Shown here piece after piece: positions 11,637 through 22,714 of a DNA stretch of 64,000 bases (the stretch's first letter is position 1; the number at the start of each line of letters is the position of its first letter). The notes beneath the pieces were generated by a model. The model had not been told where the DNA came from and made no database searches. It worked only from the letters and a program-made list of their open reading frames with translations. Made by a program: the position numbers and the translations under genes. Source of the stretch: Prionace glauca (lineage: Eukaryota > Chordata > Chondrichthyes > Carcharhiniformes > Carcharhinidae); NCBI GenBank assembly GCA_037974335.1, contig CM075727.1, forward strand, positions 91,314,602-91,378,601, in the 5' to 3' direction.

Positions 11637-13030
11637 GCACCCTGTTCTTGCACTTCCTATAAGATCATCATCTGCTGGCAGGTGTCTTTTATAAGATGTC
11701 TAATCACTTCATCTCACCTCGAGTTAGTTGCAGACAGAAGCAATTGAGAACTGATATTTTCAGAGCCATTGGAAAAATGGGTGAATTTTTTGATCGGATG
11801 TAAATTAAGTCAGCTTCATCATCGGTCTGCTGCAGGAGGAGGGTATTAGTTAGAAGAGGGATATTATAAAGATGCATGCCACTTACAGGTGCCAGGGCTA
11901 GTTAATTGATAATACCCATATTTAATAGACAATCGTGGGCTTTTCATATCACAGTTCCCTCCACCCCTGAATATGTCTAAATATCTGTGCATGGGATATT
12001 GCGTGTGTATGTGTTAATATGGACATTACTTCTGAAAAATTAATGTATTATAGAAATTTGATAAAATATTTTAACATTAGCTTAAATTGGATTGAAATGG
12101 AATAATACATACTGTGCATTTAATCAACTGCTTTAATGTTTTTGTGGAAAATCTCCAGTTTAGTTATATACAAGCAGATATACCCAGAGCTCTCTAAATA
12201 ACTGAATTACAGTAAAAATATTCTGTGATAGTAAGTGCTGTGGCTACACTGAAATTGTTATAATTATTGCATGTTGCAGGGGCTTTGAACTTAAATCATA
12301 TTTTTATACTGACTGCTCTCAATTAAAATTCTGATGATTTTAATTTTTACATTGCTTAGTTCAAATTATTGGATAAATTATTTTAGCACAAAATACAACT
12401 CTGAATTGTCAAGAGCAGGCTCTGTGTACAAGTTTACTGAGTGATTTGATGCTCATCTTATTGTAATGCCTATTTCTCTTTTTGTGTCTGCAATCTTGCA
12501 TTGTTTGATATTTGGATTTTTTTAAAGATACAAGGTCCACCTCATGATTGACCTTCAAAATCCTGCCTTTTGTTTAGCTAACAGTTGGTTGTGACCGGGT
12601 GAACTCCATTTTTATCTCTCTCACGAGTAATTCTTCTAGCATTCCCTGTCCTGGGGATTCACAAGGTAATGGGGCGGCTCTTCAAAGCCACACTGAGGGA
12701 GCAAGACTGAGTGTTGGTGAAATGGAGACCGAATGGTGGCGTTTTGCACTTGAGATTTAGGGCTATAAATGATTTAACTACTGATATTGAACATGCAACT
12801 AGTTAAAGGATGAAAATAATCAAGGTATTAACTAAGCTGGCAGAATCTGTCCAACTAGATCCAGCTCCTGTCTTTATGCTAGTACATCAAATATTATGTC
12901 TGCAATTTTCAAGTTATGTCTTGTTTTATTCACCTGAAATATTTGGATCACTTTATACATTAAAACATTTGCAATAAAAATAAATGAATCAATGAAAATG
13001 GGAGAAGATGCTTTATTTGAGAAAATGTCT
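9961..13030. other. Long stretch without a recognised gene
   Basis: Apart from the CA microsatellite at 11561-11651, I see no coding frame with codon structure, no RNA gene and no clear repeat. The sequence is AT-rich and looks like old unique intergenic DNA. Confidence 0.4.
11561..11651. repeat. CA microsatellite flanked by a 12-bp inverted repeat
   Basis: A GCGCGTGCGCGCACG stretch leads into about 24 CA repeats (to 11632). The tract is flanked by GCAAGAACAGGG (11561-11572) and its exact reverse complement (11640-11651). Confidence 0.95.
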
Positions 13031-13034
13031 ATTT

Positions 13035-13365
13035 AAAGAAAGATGTCAATGTGTTAGAAGCAGTTCAAAAAGGTTTGCTGAACTAATATCAGGAATGGGT
13101 CAGTTATCTTACAAAGAAAAGTTGGACAGGTTTGGTTTGTATCCACTACTTGAAGAGTAAGAGATGACTTGAATAAAATCTTAAAGACACAGAGGGTTAT
13201 TGACAGTGGAGATGGTGAGGATATTTCCTCATGTTGGAATATCTAGAATGAAGGAAATTTTTTCTGAAGATCTTGAGCCTCTAGAACTCCCATCAATTGT
13301 ATCTTGAGTGCAGGCTGAAGGGGCTGAGTGCCCTAATCCTACTCCTGATTCATATGTTTGTAAGA
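13035..13365 (+). mobile_element. LINE 3'-end remnant
   Basis: The plus strand resembles the end of a CR1 ORF2: a region like FNRFAELISGMGQLSYKEKL near 13070-13125, then GLYPL, then the KIL segment, ending in a tail with CCTACTCCTGATTCATATG. It has stops in the frame and no upstream part. Confidence 0.6.
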
Positions 13366-13599
13366 TGTTTCACAACTTGATATTTTTCTGTTTTTGTATC
13401 ACTACCTGTTTAATTTGTTCATTTTTACTATTGGAAATGGTTATCCTGAGTACTGATCCACGCTTTTATTTGAAAAGTCATTTGCTTTAGGCCACTTTTG
13501 ATCTCTAGTCAACTAATTGTGCTGCAATTTTCTATACACTTATATTTATAGATGTTTCTTGTTACGTTGTGGCTATTGTGGTGTCATTTCATAAAATTC

Positions 13600-14037
13600 A
13601 GAGTACTGTGCAGGAGGAAGCCATTCAGCCCGTTGGACCTGCACTGACGACAATCCCACTTATTCCATAACCCCACATATTCACCTGCTAATCCCGTTGA
13701 CACTGTGGCCAATCAATGTCACCCACACATCTTTGGAGAGTGGGAGGAAACAGGACTACCTGGAGGAAACCCATGCAGACATGGAGAGAATGTGCAAACT
13801 TCACACAGACTAGGGTGGACACAGTAAGAAGTCTCAGCACCAGGTTAAAGTCCAACAGGTTTATTTGGTAGCATGAGCTTTCGGAGCGCTGCTGCTTCAG
13901 GTGAGTCAACTGATGAAGGAGCAGCACTCTAGAAGCTCATGCTACCAAATAAACATGTTGGACTTCAACCTGATGTTGTAAGACTTCTTACTGTCCACAC
14001 AGACAGTTACCCAAGGCCAGAATTGAACATGGGTCCA
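13600..14037 (-). mobile_element. V-type SINE, minus orientation, interrupted by a Penelope-like pair
   Basis: The 3' part (13600-13813) carries the V-SINE central block in reverse (TGGGAGGAAACAGGA); the head with box B (AATTGAACATGGGTCC in reverse sense, 14022-14037) resumes after the insertion at 13814-13999. Confidence 0.75.
13814..13999. mobile_element. Penelope-like element, head-to-head terminal pair
   Basis: The left arm reads outward on the minus strand and the right arm outward on the plus strand, each ending in the AACCTG.TGTTGT...CTTCTTACTGT terminus. The two arms form a long imperfect palindrome of about 186 bases. Both arms carry the conserved hairpin block described under findings. 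It sits inside a SINE, so it post-dates that SINE. Confidence 0.85.
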
Positions 14038-14228
14038 AAGATGTGCAGGTTAGATTGATTGGCAACGCTAAATTGTCCCTTAGTGTCCCAAGATATGTAA
14101 CTTAGGGGGATTAACTGGGTAAAAACGTGGAGCTATGAAGATCAGGCCTGGGTAAGATGTTCTGTTGGAGGATTGGTGCAAACTTGATGAGCCGAATGGC
14201 CTTGTTCTGTTCTCTAGGGATTCTATGA
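14038..14228 (+). mobile_element. V-type SINE, 3' half in plus orientation
   Basis: From AAAGATGTGCAGGTTAG to GGGATTCTATG, this is the 3' half of a V-SINE with the LINE-like tail that ends in ATTCTATG. It directly abuts the head of the minus-strand SINE, so the two form an inverted chimera. Confidence 0.75.
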
Positions 14229-15126
14229 TTTGTAAATCAATGGTGATCTTAAAGCTTTCTTCTAGAAAGTTTTAATTGTGCATAGTCCCAGATATAGTCT
14301 TGCGTGAGATTCTTCCATCAAGCTTGCTGCTTTGAGTTCTGTTCTAGACTGTGTGTTGATGATGGATTACATAATTTACTCTGTGGACAGTGTCACTCTC
14401 CAATTCATCATTTACTCTGCCACCCAGCTTACTGAACAATGCATGCAGGTACTATCATCACAATACAATACAATCTTACATCTTCGCAGTTCTTGCACAC
14501 AGTTTGTCACTTGTGAAGGAAATGATTGTGGTACTCTCTTTCTGGTACTTAAGTCATGTAATAAAGTTTCTTCTTCTAACGCTTCAATTCGACACCTTTT
14601 CCATTGATCAATTTAGTTCTTGTGCATCTTCATTAGTGTAACTGTTTTAGCAATCTTGTTCTGGCATGTTTCCTTCTCTGCCTGAATTGTTGCTTTGTCC
14701 AGTTCTCTCTAACACACCTCCTTCAGCCGAATAGCTTAATTTAAGCTAAATCTTTCCTTCCATTTTCTGTATCAATCAATCTTCTGCTTAGACCTGAGTT
14801 CTTTATTCCATGCATCTGATTTTGGTATCAATTCAATTTCTGTTCGCGTTTCTTCCAAGGTAAATCGATCATTCTCTTTGAACTACCCCTTCCTACTTGT
14901 ACCTTGCATCTTTTCAGACAATTGCTCCTTTTCTTATAGTTGCATTGAACTCTTACATTCAATATTTCTTTCTACGTCCAACGTTTCTTTCTTCCATGTC
15001 TTTTTTTATGAGACAATTTTCTGAATTGCTAACTTCTTCCAACAATTGTGTTCTCACTTTGGTTTGTCCATTGTTTTCACATGCAACTGCAGTTTGATCA
15101 TTTAATTAGATCCCTAGAAAGTTGAG
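14229..15126. other. T-rich stretch without a recognised gene
   Basis: No credible gene. Two overlapping frames near 14332-14641 are low-complexity and lack neighbouring splice or start context. Confidence 0.4.
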
Positions 15127-15413
15127 TTTTTTAAAAAAGTTTATTTATTAGTGTCACAAGCAGGCTTACACTGCAATGAAGTTACTGTGAAAATTCCCTA
15201 ATCACCACGCTCCGGTGCCTGTTCAGCTACACTGAGGGAGAATTTAGTATGGCCAATGTGCCTAACCAGCACATCTTTCAGATAGTGGGAGGAAACTGAA
15301 GCACCTGGAGGAAACTCATGCAGACATGGGGAGAACATGCTGACTGCGCCCAGGCAATGACCCAAGCCGGAAATCGAACCCGGGTCCCTGGCATTGTGAG
15401 TCAACAGTGCTAA
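15127..15413 (-). mobile_element. V-type SINE, split by the young LINE
   Basis: Reads on the minus strand: tail (TTTATTTATTAGTGTCACAA in plus sense), central block, box B (AATCGAACCCGGGTCC in plus sense) and part of box A up to AACAGTGCTAA. The remaining head, AACCACTGTGCCACCATG, appears only at 19139-19164, on the far side of the LINE. The LINE therefore inserted in the box A region of this SINE. Confidence 0.9.
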
Positions 15414-16102
15414 AGGGGGCTGCTGGGAGGAGGAAGGGGGGTGAGGAGCGGAGGCCTCAGCCTCTTAACCTGCATAACAGGTTTGAGGTTCTTGCTTCCA
15501 GTCTGGAAGAGGACGAGGCAAGAGAGGTTGGTGAGCAAACTGCACACGGTACAGTGATGCAGCAGGACATAGGCAAAGAGAAGGGGAAAAGGAACGTAGT
15601 AGTGATTGGGGATAGTGGGGTGAAGGGTATTGACACTGTCCTTTGTCACAATGACAAAGTGCACAGAAGGGTGTGTTGTCTGCCTGGTGCTCGGGTACAG
15701 GATGTCGCAGCTGGGCTGCAGAGGAATCTGGAGTGGGAGGGTGAGAACCCAGTCGTTGTAGTACATGTGGGTGCCGGCGACGTAGGCAAAATGCGGACTG
15801 AGGATCTGGGAAGGGAGTATGAGAAGCTGGGAATGGAATTAAAAAGTAGAACCGACAAGGTGGTTATCTCTGGGCTACTGCCTGAACCGAGGGCAGACGG
15901 GCGTAGGGTTGATAGGATAAAGGAAGTAAATGGGTGGCTCAGGGATTGGTGTGGGAGGAATGGGTTCGAATTTATGGGGCATTGGCACCAGTATTGGGGT
16001 AGGTGGGACCTGTTCGGGCAGGATGGGGTTGGTCTGAATCATGCTGGGACCAGAGTGCTGGCGAATCGAGTAAAGAGGACTGTAGACAGGGCTTTAAACT
16101 AA
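15411..16102 (+). CDS. LINE ORF1 protein, C-terminal part (esterase-like domain)
   Basis: The frame runs to TAA at 16100-16102 and codes for about 230 residues. No native start is present: the nearest start-like codon lies in the flanking SINE. The SGNH-esterase-like domain has GDSG (nucleophile Ser), then VVVHVGAGDVGK in the place of the usual GxND block, and near the end DGVGLNHAG in the place of the usual DGxHLN. The canonical His is a Gly here, with a His three residues on. The related family C copy keeps DGLHLN (about 32330-32345), so this may be a family or copy difference. In CR1 elements this protein accompanies ORF2 during retrotransposition. The spacer to ORF2 is 40 bases. Confidence 0.85.
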
Positions 16103-16142
16103 TTAGGGGGGGGGGGGGGAGGGTGCGAGGGTAGGTGACGCT

Positions 16143-19052
16143 ATGAGGTCTAAAGTTAAGGATAGGGTACAGGTAAGGGAAGAGGCCAAGGATGTCCCAA
16201 TTGGTGGCATTACGGCAAGTAGGGTCCGGGTGAAGGCTGGGATGAAAGCGCTTTATCTGAATGCACGAAGCATTCGGAATAAAGTGGATGAGCTGATGGC
16301 ACAGATCGACACAAATGGATACGATCTGGTGGCCATTACAGAGACGTGGCTGCAAGGTGACAGGGACTGGGAGATGAATGTACAGGGTTATCAAGTGTTT
16401 AGGAAGGATAGGCAGGAGGAAAGAGGGGGTGGCGTAGCTCTGCTGATTAAGGATAGTATCAAGGTGGTAGCAAGGGATGATATCGGAGCCAAGGAGCAGA
16501 AAGTGGAATCGTTGTGGGTGGAGATTAGGAACAGAAAAGGGAGGAAGACGCTAGTGGGTGTCGTCTATAGGCCCCCGAATAATGATCTGGAGGTGGGGCG
16601 GGCTGTTAACGCGCAAATAAGTGCAGCGTGCAGGAATGGGACGGCAGTAGTTATGGGAGATTTCAATCTGCATATTGATTGGTCGACCCATGTTGGACGA
16701 GGTGGGCTCGAGGAGGAGTTCTTGGAATGCTGCCGGGATAATTTCCTTGAACAGTGTGTGTTGGAGCCGACGAGGGAGCGAGCTATCTTGGATCTGGTGC
16801 TATGTAATGAGGTGGGTAGAATTAGGGACCTTGCGGTGAAGGATCCTCTTGGAGAGAGTGATCATTGTATGGTGGAGTTTCTGGTGCAGATGGAGGAGGA
16901 GAAAGTGGGTTCCCAGACACGCGTCCTTTGTTTGAATAGAAGGGAGTATGGTAGGATGAGAGAAGAATTGGCGAATGTGGACTGGGGGAACGTGTTGGAA
17001 GGTAGGTCTGCTGAGGAGCAGTGGAGGATCTTTAAGGAGATCTTTCTTGGTGCTCAGCAGAAATTTATTCCGATGGTTAAAAAGGACAGTAGGAGGAGAG
17101 GTAATAAGCCGTGGATAACGAAGGAGGTGAAGGAAAGTGTTAAATTAAAAGCGGAGGAGTTTAGAGTAGCTAAGAGCAGTGGGCGAGAAGAGGATTGGGA
17201 AAGGTTTAAATGTCAACAAAGATTGACAAAGAAATTGATAAAGGAGGGTAGGAGAAGCTATGAGGCTGGGCTAGCACTTAATATAAAAAAGGATAGCAAG
17301 AGTTTTTATAAATATATAAAAAGGAAGAGGCTGGCTAGGGTAAACGTTGGTCCTTTAGAGGATGAGAAAGGGGAGCTAGTGGTAGGGGATAGGGATATGG
17401 CTAAGGTCTTGAATAACTTCTTTGTTTCTGTCTTCACGGAGGAGGACGTGAATAATTTGCCGGGTGTTAGCGATGGAAAGGTGGTAGGAATGGAAGATCT
17501 TAATGACATTACTGTTACTAGAGAGGTGGTGCTCGACAGACTGGAGGGGCTGATTGTGGACAAGTCCCTAGGACCGGATGGAATGCATCCGAGGGTTCTG
17601 AAAGAAATGGCGGAGGTGATAGTGGATGCCTTGGTGGTTATTTTCCAGACGTCGCTGGATTCCGGGGAAGTGCCGGAAGATTGGAAAACGGCTAATGTTA
17701 CGCCGTTGTTTCAGAAGGGTGCCAGGCAAAAGGTGGGGAATTATAGGCCGGTTAGTTTAACGTCTGTGGTAGGTAAAATGTTAGAAACCGTCATTAAGGA
17801 GGAAATAGCGAGGCATCTTGAGGGGAATTGCTTGATAGGGCGGACGCAACACGGTTTCATTAATGGGAAGTCGTGTCTGACAAATTTACTGGAGTTCTAT
17901 GAGGATGTGTCTAGGGCAGTGGATGGAGGAGAGCCGGTGGATGTGGTCTTTCTGGATTTTCAGAAGGCGTTTGACAAGGTACCTCACAAGAGGTTATTGC
18001 AGAAGGTCAGGGGACATGGAGTTGGGGGTAGGGTGTTAGCGTGGATAGAGGATTGGTTGTCAAATAGGAGGCAGAGAGTGGGGGTCAATGGATGCTATTC
18101 GGATTGGCGGTTGGTGACTAGTGGGGTGCCCCAGGGGTCGGTGCTGGGGCCTCAGCTATTTACCATTTATGTAGATGATCTGGAGGAGGGAACCGAGTGC
18201 AGGGTGTCGAAATTTGCTGATGACACCAAGATTGGGGGAAAGGCAAATTGTGCGGAAGGTGTGGAGAGTCTGCAGAAGGATCTAGATAGGCTGGGCGAAT
18301 GGGCCAGGAAATGGCAAATGGAATTTAATGTTGGCAAGTGTGAGGTGGTCCACTTTGGTAGGAGGAATGGTAGGAAGGACTATTACTTACGGGGCGAAAA
18401 ACTGCAGCAGGCGACGGTGCAGAGGGACCTCGGGGTCCTTGTGCATGAGTCGCAAAAACCCAGCTTGCAGGTGCAGCAGGTGGTCAGGAAGGCGAATGGG
18501 ATGCTGGCCTTCATAGCAAGGGGGATTGAATATAAAAGTAGGGAGGTCTTGCTGCAGCTGTATAGGGCATTGGTGAGGCCGCAGCTGGAGTACTGTGTGC
18601 AGTTTTGGGCGCCGCACCTGCGCAAGGATATTTTGGCCCTGGAGGGAGTGCAGAGGAGGTTTACTCGGCTGATACCGGAGTTGAGGGGATTGAGCTATGA
18701 GGAGAGGCTGAATAAACTAGGCTTGTACTCGTTAGAGTTTAGAAGAATGAGGGGAGATCTCATTGAGACGTATAAGATGATGAATGGGATGGATAGGATA
18801 GAGGTGGAGAGACTGTTCCCGCTCAAAAAAGACAGTAGGACTAGGGGGCACAGCCTCAAGATAAAGGGGGGGCGGTTTAGAACAGAGTTGAGGAGGAACT
18901 TCTTCACTCAAAGGGTGGTGAATCTCTGGAATTCTTTGCCCGTTGAAGTGGTGGAGGCTGCCTTGCTAAATATTTTTAAGAAACGGGTTGATGGGTTTTT
19001 GATAAGAGAAGGGATTAAGGGTTATGGGGAGAGGGCGGGAAGGTGGAGCTGA
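16143..19052 (+). CDS. LINE ORF2 protein: APE-type endonuclease plus reverse transcriptase (CR1 clade)
   Basis: An uninterrupted 969-residue frame. The ATG at 16143 is the first in frame after ORF1 stops. Endonuclease, about residues 35-245: LYLNARSIRNK, AITETWL (catalytic Glu), VVMGDFNLHID, and ESDHCMVEF (catalytic Asp and His). Reverse transcriptase, about residues 460-770: GPDGMHP, NYRPVSLTSVVGK, QHGF, VVFLDFQKAFDKVP (first Asp), SGVPQGSVLGP, and KFADDTKIG (the catalytic FADD pair). The C-terminal part has PQLEYCVQFWAPHL and FTRLIPELRGLSYEERL, found in CR1 ORF2. The enzyme nicks target DNA and primes reverse transcription of its RNA at the nick. All key residues I can identify are present, so this frame may encode an active protein. 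Confidence 0.95.
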   Translation: MRSKVKDRVQVREEAKDVPIGGITASRVRVKAGMKALYLNARSIRNKVDELMAQIDTNGYDLVAITETWLQGDRDWEMNVQGYQVFRKDRQEERGGGVALLIKDSIKVVARDDIGAKEQKVESLWVEIRNRKGRKTLVGVVYRPPNNDLEVGRAVNAQISAACRNGTAVVMGDFNLHIDWSTHVGRGGLEEEFLECCRDNFLEQCVLEPTRERAILDLVLCNEVGRIRDLAVKDPLGESDHCMVEFLVQMEEEKVGSQTRVLCLNRREYGRMREELANVDWGNVLEGRSAEEQWRIFKEIFLGAQQKFIPMVKKDSRRRGNKPWITKEVKESVKLKAEEFRVAKSSGREEDWERFKCQQRLTKKLIKEGRRSYEAGLALNIKKDSKSFYKYIKRKRLARVNVGPLEDEKGELVVGDRDMAKVLNNFFVSVFTEEDVNNLPGVSDGKVVGMEDLNDITVTREVVLDRLEGLIVDKSLGPDGMHPRVLKEMAEVIVDALVVIFQTSLDSGEVPEDWKTANVTPLFQKGARQKVGNYRPVSLTSVVGKMLETVIKEEIARHLEGNCLIGRTQHGFINGKSCLTNLLEFYEDVSRAVDGGEPVDVVFLDFQKAFDKVPHKRLLQKVRGHGVGGRVLAWIEDWLSNRRQRVGVNGCYSDWRLVTSGVPQGSVLGPQLFTIYVDDLEEGTECRVSKFADDTKIGGKANCAEGVESLQKDLDRLGEWARKWQMEFNVGKCEVVHFGRRNGRKDYYLRGEKLQQATVQRDLGVLVHESQKPSLQVQQVVRKANGMLAFIARGIEYKSREVLLQLYRALVRPQLEYCVQFWAPHLRKDILALEGVQRRFTRLIPELRGLSYEERLNKLGLYSLEFRRMRGDLIETYKMMNGMDRIEVERLFPLKKDSRTRGHSLKIKGGRFRTELRRNFFTQRVVNLWNSLPVEVVEAALLNIFKKRVDGFLIREGIKGYGERAGRWS

Positions 19053-19138
19053 GTCACGACAGATCAGCCATGATCTTATTGAATGGCGGGGCAGGCTCGA
19101 AGGGCCAGATGGCCTACTCCTGCTCCTATTTCTTATGT

Positions 19139-19164
19139 TTAACCACTGTGCCACCATGTTGCCC
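19139..19164 (-). mobile_element. Remaining head of the V-type SINE split by the LINE
   Basis: AACCACTGTGCCACCATGTT continues the SINE that stops at 15413; a shared TAA/AA at the two junctions is a possible short target duplication. Confidence 0.8.
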
Positions 19165-19222
19165 ATGGCTCTTGTAAATTATAGCTGTACTCTAATTTGT
19201 GAGATTCTTGAAGTAGTTGATA

Positions 19223-19402
19223 CAGGATACATAGAACATAGAACCCTACAGTGCAGAAACAGGCCCTTCGGCCCATCAAGTCTGCACCGAACACAATCCC
19301 ACCCAGACCCTATCCCCATATCCCTACACATTTACCTGCTAATCCCTCTAACCTACATATCCCAGGACACTAAGGGGCAATTTTAGCATAGCCAATGAGT
19401 AC
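19223..19402 (-). mobile_element. V-type SINE, 3' half
   Basis: Minus-strand 3' half of the SINE type with the LINE-like tail: CCCTACAGTGCAGAAACAGG is the reverse of its end, and AAGGGGCAATTTTAGCATAG its inner limit. No head is present. Confidence 0.8.
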
Positions 19403-19699
19403 CATGGATCAAACGTTTCAAATGCTTTACTCTGAAATGTGCAGTTCTCACCGATGAAATAGATAGCATCCATTAACACGATAATTTCTTGGCTCCTCTA
19501 GTCCCATGCTATAACCTGAGTTCCACCTGTGCTTTTTCTTTCGATCCTTCTTACCTTTACGTTTTAACTGTAGTTCCTTAACCACTTGTTTGTGAGTGTT
19601 GAATTGTTTTTTTAATTGGCCCTGATACTAGCTACTTCCATGTATTTCATAGCGAAGTTTTGATGTAGCTGGATCTCTTCTCATTAGATTACGGGTCAT

Positions 19700-21565
19700 A
19701 AAAACATAAGAAATAGGAGCAAGAGTAGGCCATCTGGCCCTTGGAGCCTGCCCCGCCATTCAATAAGATCATGGCTGATCTGTCGCTGCTCAGTTCCACA
19801 TTCCCGCCCTCTCCCCATAACCCTTAATCCCCTCTCTTATCAAAAACCCATCAACCTGCGTCCTAAAAATATTTAGCGAGGTAGCCTCCACTACTTCAAC
19901 GGGCAGAGAATTCCAGAGATTCATCACCCTTTGAGTGAAGAAGTTCTTCCTCCACTCCGTTCTAAACTGTCCCCCCTTTATCTTGAGGCTGTGCCCCCTA
20001 GTCCTACTGTCCTTTCTGAGCGGGAAGAGTCTCTCCACCTCTATCCTATCCATCCCATTCATCATCTTATACGTCTCAATGAGATCTCCCCTCATTCTTC
20101 TAAACTCTAACGAGTACAAGCCTAGTTTATTCAGCCTCTCCTCATAGCTCAACCCTCTCAACTCTGGCATCAGCCTAGTAAACCTCCTCTGCACTCCCTC
20201 CAAGGCCAAAATATCCTAGCGTAAGTACGGCGCCCAAAACTGCACACACTGCTCCAGCTGCGGCCTCACCAATGCCCTATACAGCCGCAGCAAGACCTCC
20301 CTACTTTTATATTCAATCCCCTTCGCTATGAAGGCCAGCATCCCATTTGCCTTCCTGACCACCTGCAAGCTGGGTTTTTGCGACTCATGCACAAGGACCC
20401 TGAGGTCCCTCTGCACCGTTGCCTGCTGCAGTTTTTCGCCACGTAAGTAATAATTCTTCCTACCATTATTCCTACCAAAGTGGACCACCTCACACTTGCC
20501 AACATTAAGTTCCATTTCCCAGTTTCTGGCCCATTCGCACAGCCTATCTAGATCCTTCTGTAGACTCTCCACACTCTCCGCGCAATTTACCATTCTACCA
20601 ATCTTGGTGTCATCAGCAAATTTCGACACCATACACTCGGCTCCCTCCTCCACCTCATCTATATAAATGGTAAATAGCTGAAGCCCCAGCACCGACCCCT
20701 GGGGCACTCCACTAGTCACCAACCGCCAATCCGAATAGCACCCATTGTCCCCCACTCTCTGCCTCCTATTTGACAACCAGTCCTCTATCCACGCTAACAC
20801 CCTACCCCAACACCCTATCCCCAACTCCATGTCCCCTGACCTTCTGCAATAACCTCTTGTGAGGTACCTTGTCAAACGCCTTCTGAAAATCCAGAAAGAC
20901 CACATCCACCGGCTCTCCTCTATTCACCGCCCTAGACACATCCTCATAGAACTCCAGTAAATTTGTCAGACACGACTTCCCTTTAACGAAACCGTGCTAT
21001 GTCTGCTCAATCAAGCAATTCCCCTCAAGATGCTTCGCTATTTCCTCCTTGATGACAGATTCTAACATTTTATCTACAACAGACGTTAAACTAACCGGCC
21101 TATAATTCCCTGCCTTTTGCCTTTCTTAAACAATGGCGTATTATGAGCCGCTTTCCAATCTTCCGGCACTTCCCCGGAATCCAGCGACATCTGGAAAATA
21201 ACCACCAAGGCATCCACTATCACCTCCGCCATTTCTTTCAGAACCCTCGGATGCATTCCATCCAGTCCTGAGGACTTGTCCACAATCAGCCCCTCCAGTC
21301 TGTCGAGCACCACCTCTCTAGTAACAATAATGTCATTGAGACCCTCCAGTCCTACCACCTTTCCATCTCTAACACCTGGCAAATTATTCACGTCCTCCTC
21401 CGTGAAGACCGAAACAAAAAAGTTATTCAAGATCTCAGCCATTTCCCCATCCCCTACCACTAAGTCCCCCTTCTCATCCTCTAAGGGTCCAACGTTCACC
21501 CTAGCCAGCCTCTTCCTTTTTATATATTTATAAAAACTCTTGCTATCCTTTTTTATATTAAGTGC
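19700..21565 (-). mobile_element. CR1-clade LINE, family A, 3' half, frames broken
   Basis: A 5'-truncated copy, on the minus strand, of the same family as 15411-19138. Three open pieces cover the RT and C-terminal parts: 21499-21086 (FVSVFTEEDVNNLPGV to the end of the first RT block), 20905-20216 (VPQGSVLGLQLFTIYIDE, KFADDTKIG) and 20209-19790 (FTRLMPELRGLSYEERL to the end). They are separated by at least two frame changes, including one near 20210 and one between 21086 and 20905. The endonuclease and ORF1 are missing. The 3' terminus is at about 19700 (AAAACATAAGAAATAGGAGC in plus sense). Confidence 0.93.
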
Positions 21566-22714
21566 TAGCCCAACTTTGTTTTCTATTTGCTGTGGTTCTC
21601 AGTGAAGTTTATCCAACTTTTCATTCTTACTGCTACTTCTGCTGTGGTTTAACTTATTTTCTGACTGATTATAGCTTTATTGTTTGCTTGTATTTTATTG
21701 CTGCAACTTCAAAGAATGTCTCATTTTAATACAAAAGGATGGGACAAAACTCTGTTTTGGTTTATGCTGTTTATTTAGGTATTTAGGGTCTTTTGGTGCT
21801 GATGCTTGGGTTTTTCATTGTTCTCCTCGGATTTTTGTGCCCTCTGAGGCCTTTCGATACCATCTTTAGGGACCTTTCACTGCCCCCCCTCTCAAGGGAC
21901 CGTTACTGCCTACTAGGTCTATTGTTGCTTCTTTCTTAAGGTCTTAATTTCCTACTTTTAAGTTTCATTGCTTCAGACCTGCCCTGCCATTTTTAGATTT
22001 GTTCTGAATCTGGGGTCTTCTGATTTTCTTGTCCCCTCCCTTCTTATGGTTGTGGCACTAAATGTTGCCCAACTTTAAATGTATCACTCTTTTAAAACCG
22101 TCCATTATTTTAAACTGCTAACAGCTGCTGTTTCTGTCTCTGCTTTTCCTGCATATTTTGGGGTTTTGGCAGGAACTCCTTGGACCTTTTTTAACTGTTT
22201 AACTTTTATGAGCTGATGGAAGTTTTTTTAATATCAATATCTGAAGTTTTCCCTTTTTCTGTTTGTTTCCGTTTTTCTCTCCTTTTAACGTTGACGTTTT
22301 TGTCTAGTTCACTTGTGGTGTCAGTCAGGAATATTTTTATAAATATTTTCAACTGCTTTATTTTCAAACAAAATTTCAAACGTGGCTGCCTGCAGACCCC
22401 CAGTGCAGTGACCAGTGCCAGAGATGGCTCTTCTTGGATCAGGGGTCTTACGGGCCTGAGCCTCTTCATTTTTCCACACTTTTGGGAGAAGTCCTGTAGC
22501 TCCTTGGGGTATTTTCTTTCCTTTTACTTTTAACTGGACCAAATCTCTACCTTTTGATTTCAGATTTCTTCTTTTTAAATCTGAAACACAGCTTTGTTAT
22601 ATTTGGATATATCCTCCTTGTTTTTCAAACTCCTGTCATTTTTTAATTTCTCTTTCCTGCTTCTGAACTAATCTCCATTTTAATTTTTAAAATATCTTTC
22701 TAAATCTTTGATTT
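21566..22714. other. T-rich stretch without a recognised gene
   Basis: Strongly T-rich on the plus strand. No coding frame with gene-like structure, no recognised repeat. Confidence 0.4.

Larger units (their letters stand above)
15411..19138 (+). mobile_element. CR1-clade LINE, family A, 5'-truncated copy with an unbroken ORF2
   Basis: Starts inside ORF1 (AAAGGGGGCTGCTGGGAGG, the point equal to about base 436 in the copy at 1-1836) and ends with TCCTATTTCTTATGTTT. It carries the ORF1 C-terminal part, a 40-base spacer with a G run (16107-16121), the whole of ORF2 and a short 3' UTR. It is inserted in a SINE. Near identity with the copy at 1-641 in the shared part and the unbroken 969-residue frame mark a recent insertion. 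Missing the 5' monomers and ORF1 start, it is probably not mobile by itself. Confidence 0.95.

Noticed and set aside
11436-11653. Frames rich in alternating Cys-Val
   Set aside because: Translation of the CA microsatellite.
14332-14641. Two overlapping frames of 83-91 codons
   Set aside because: No domain, splice or start context; AT-rich DNA gives such frames by chance.
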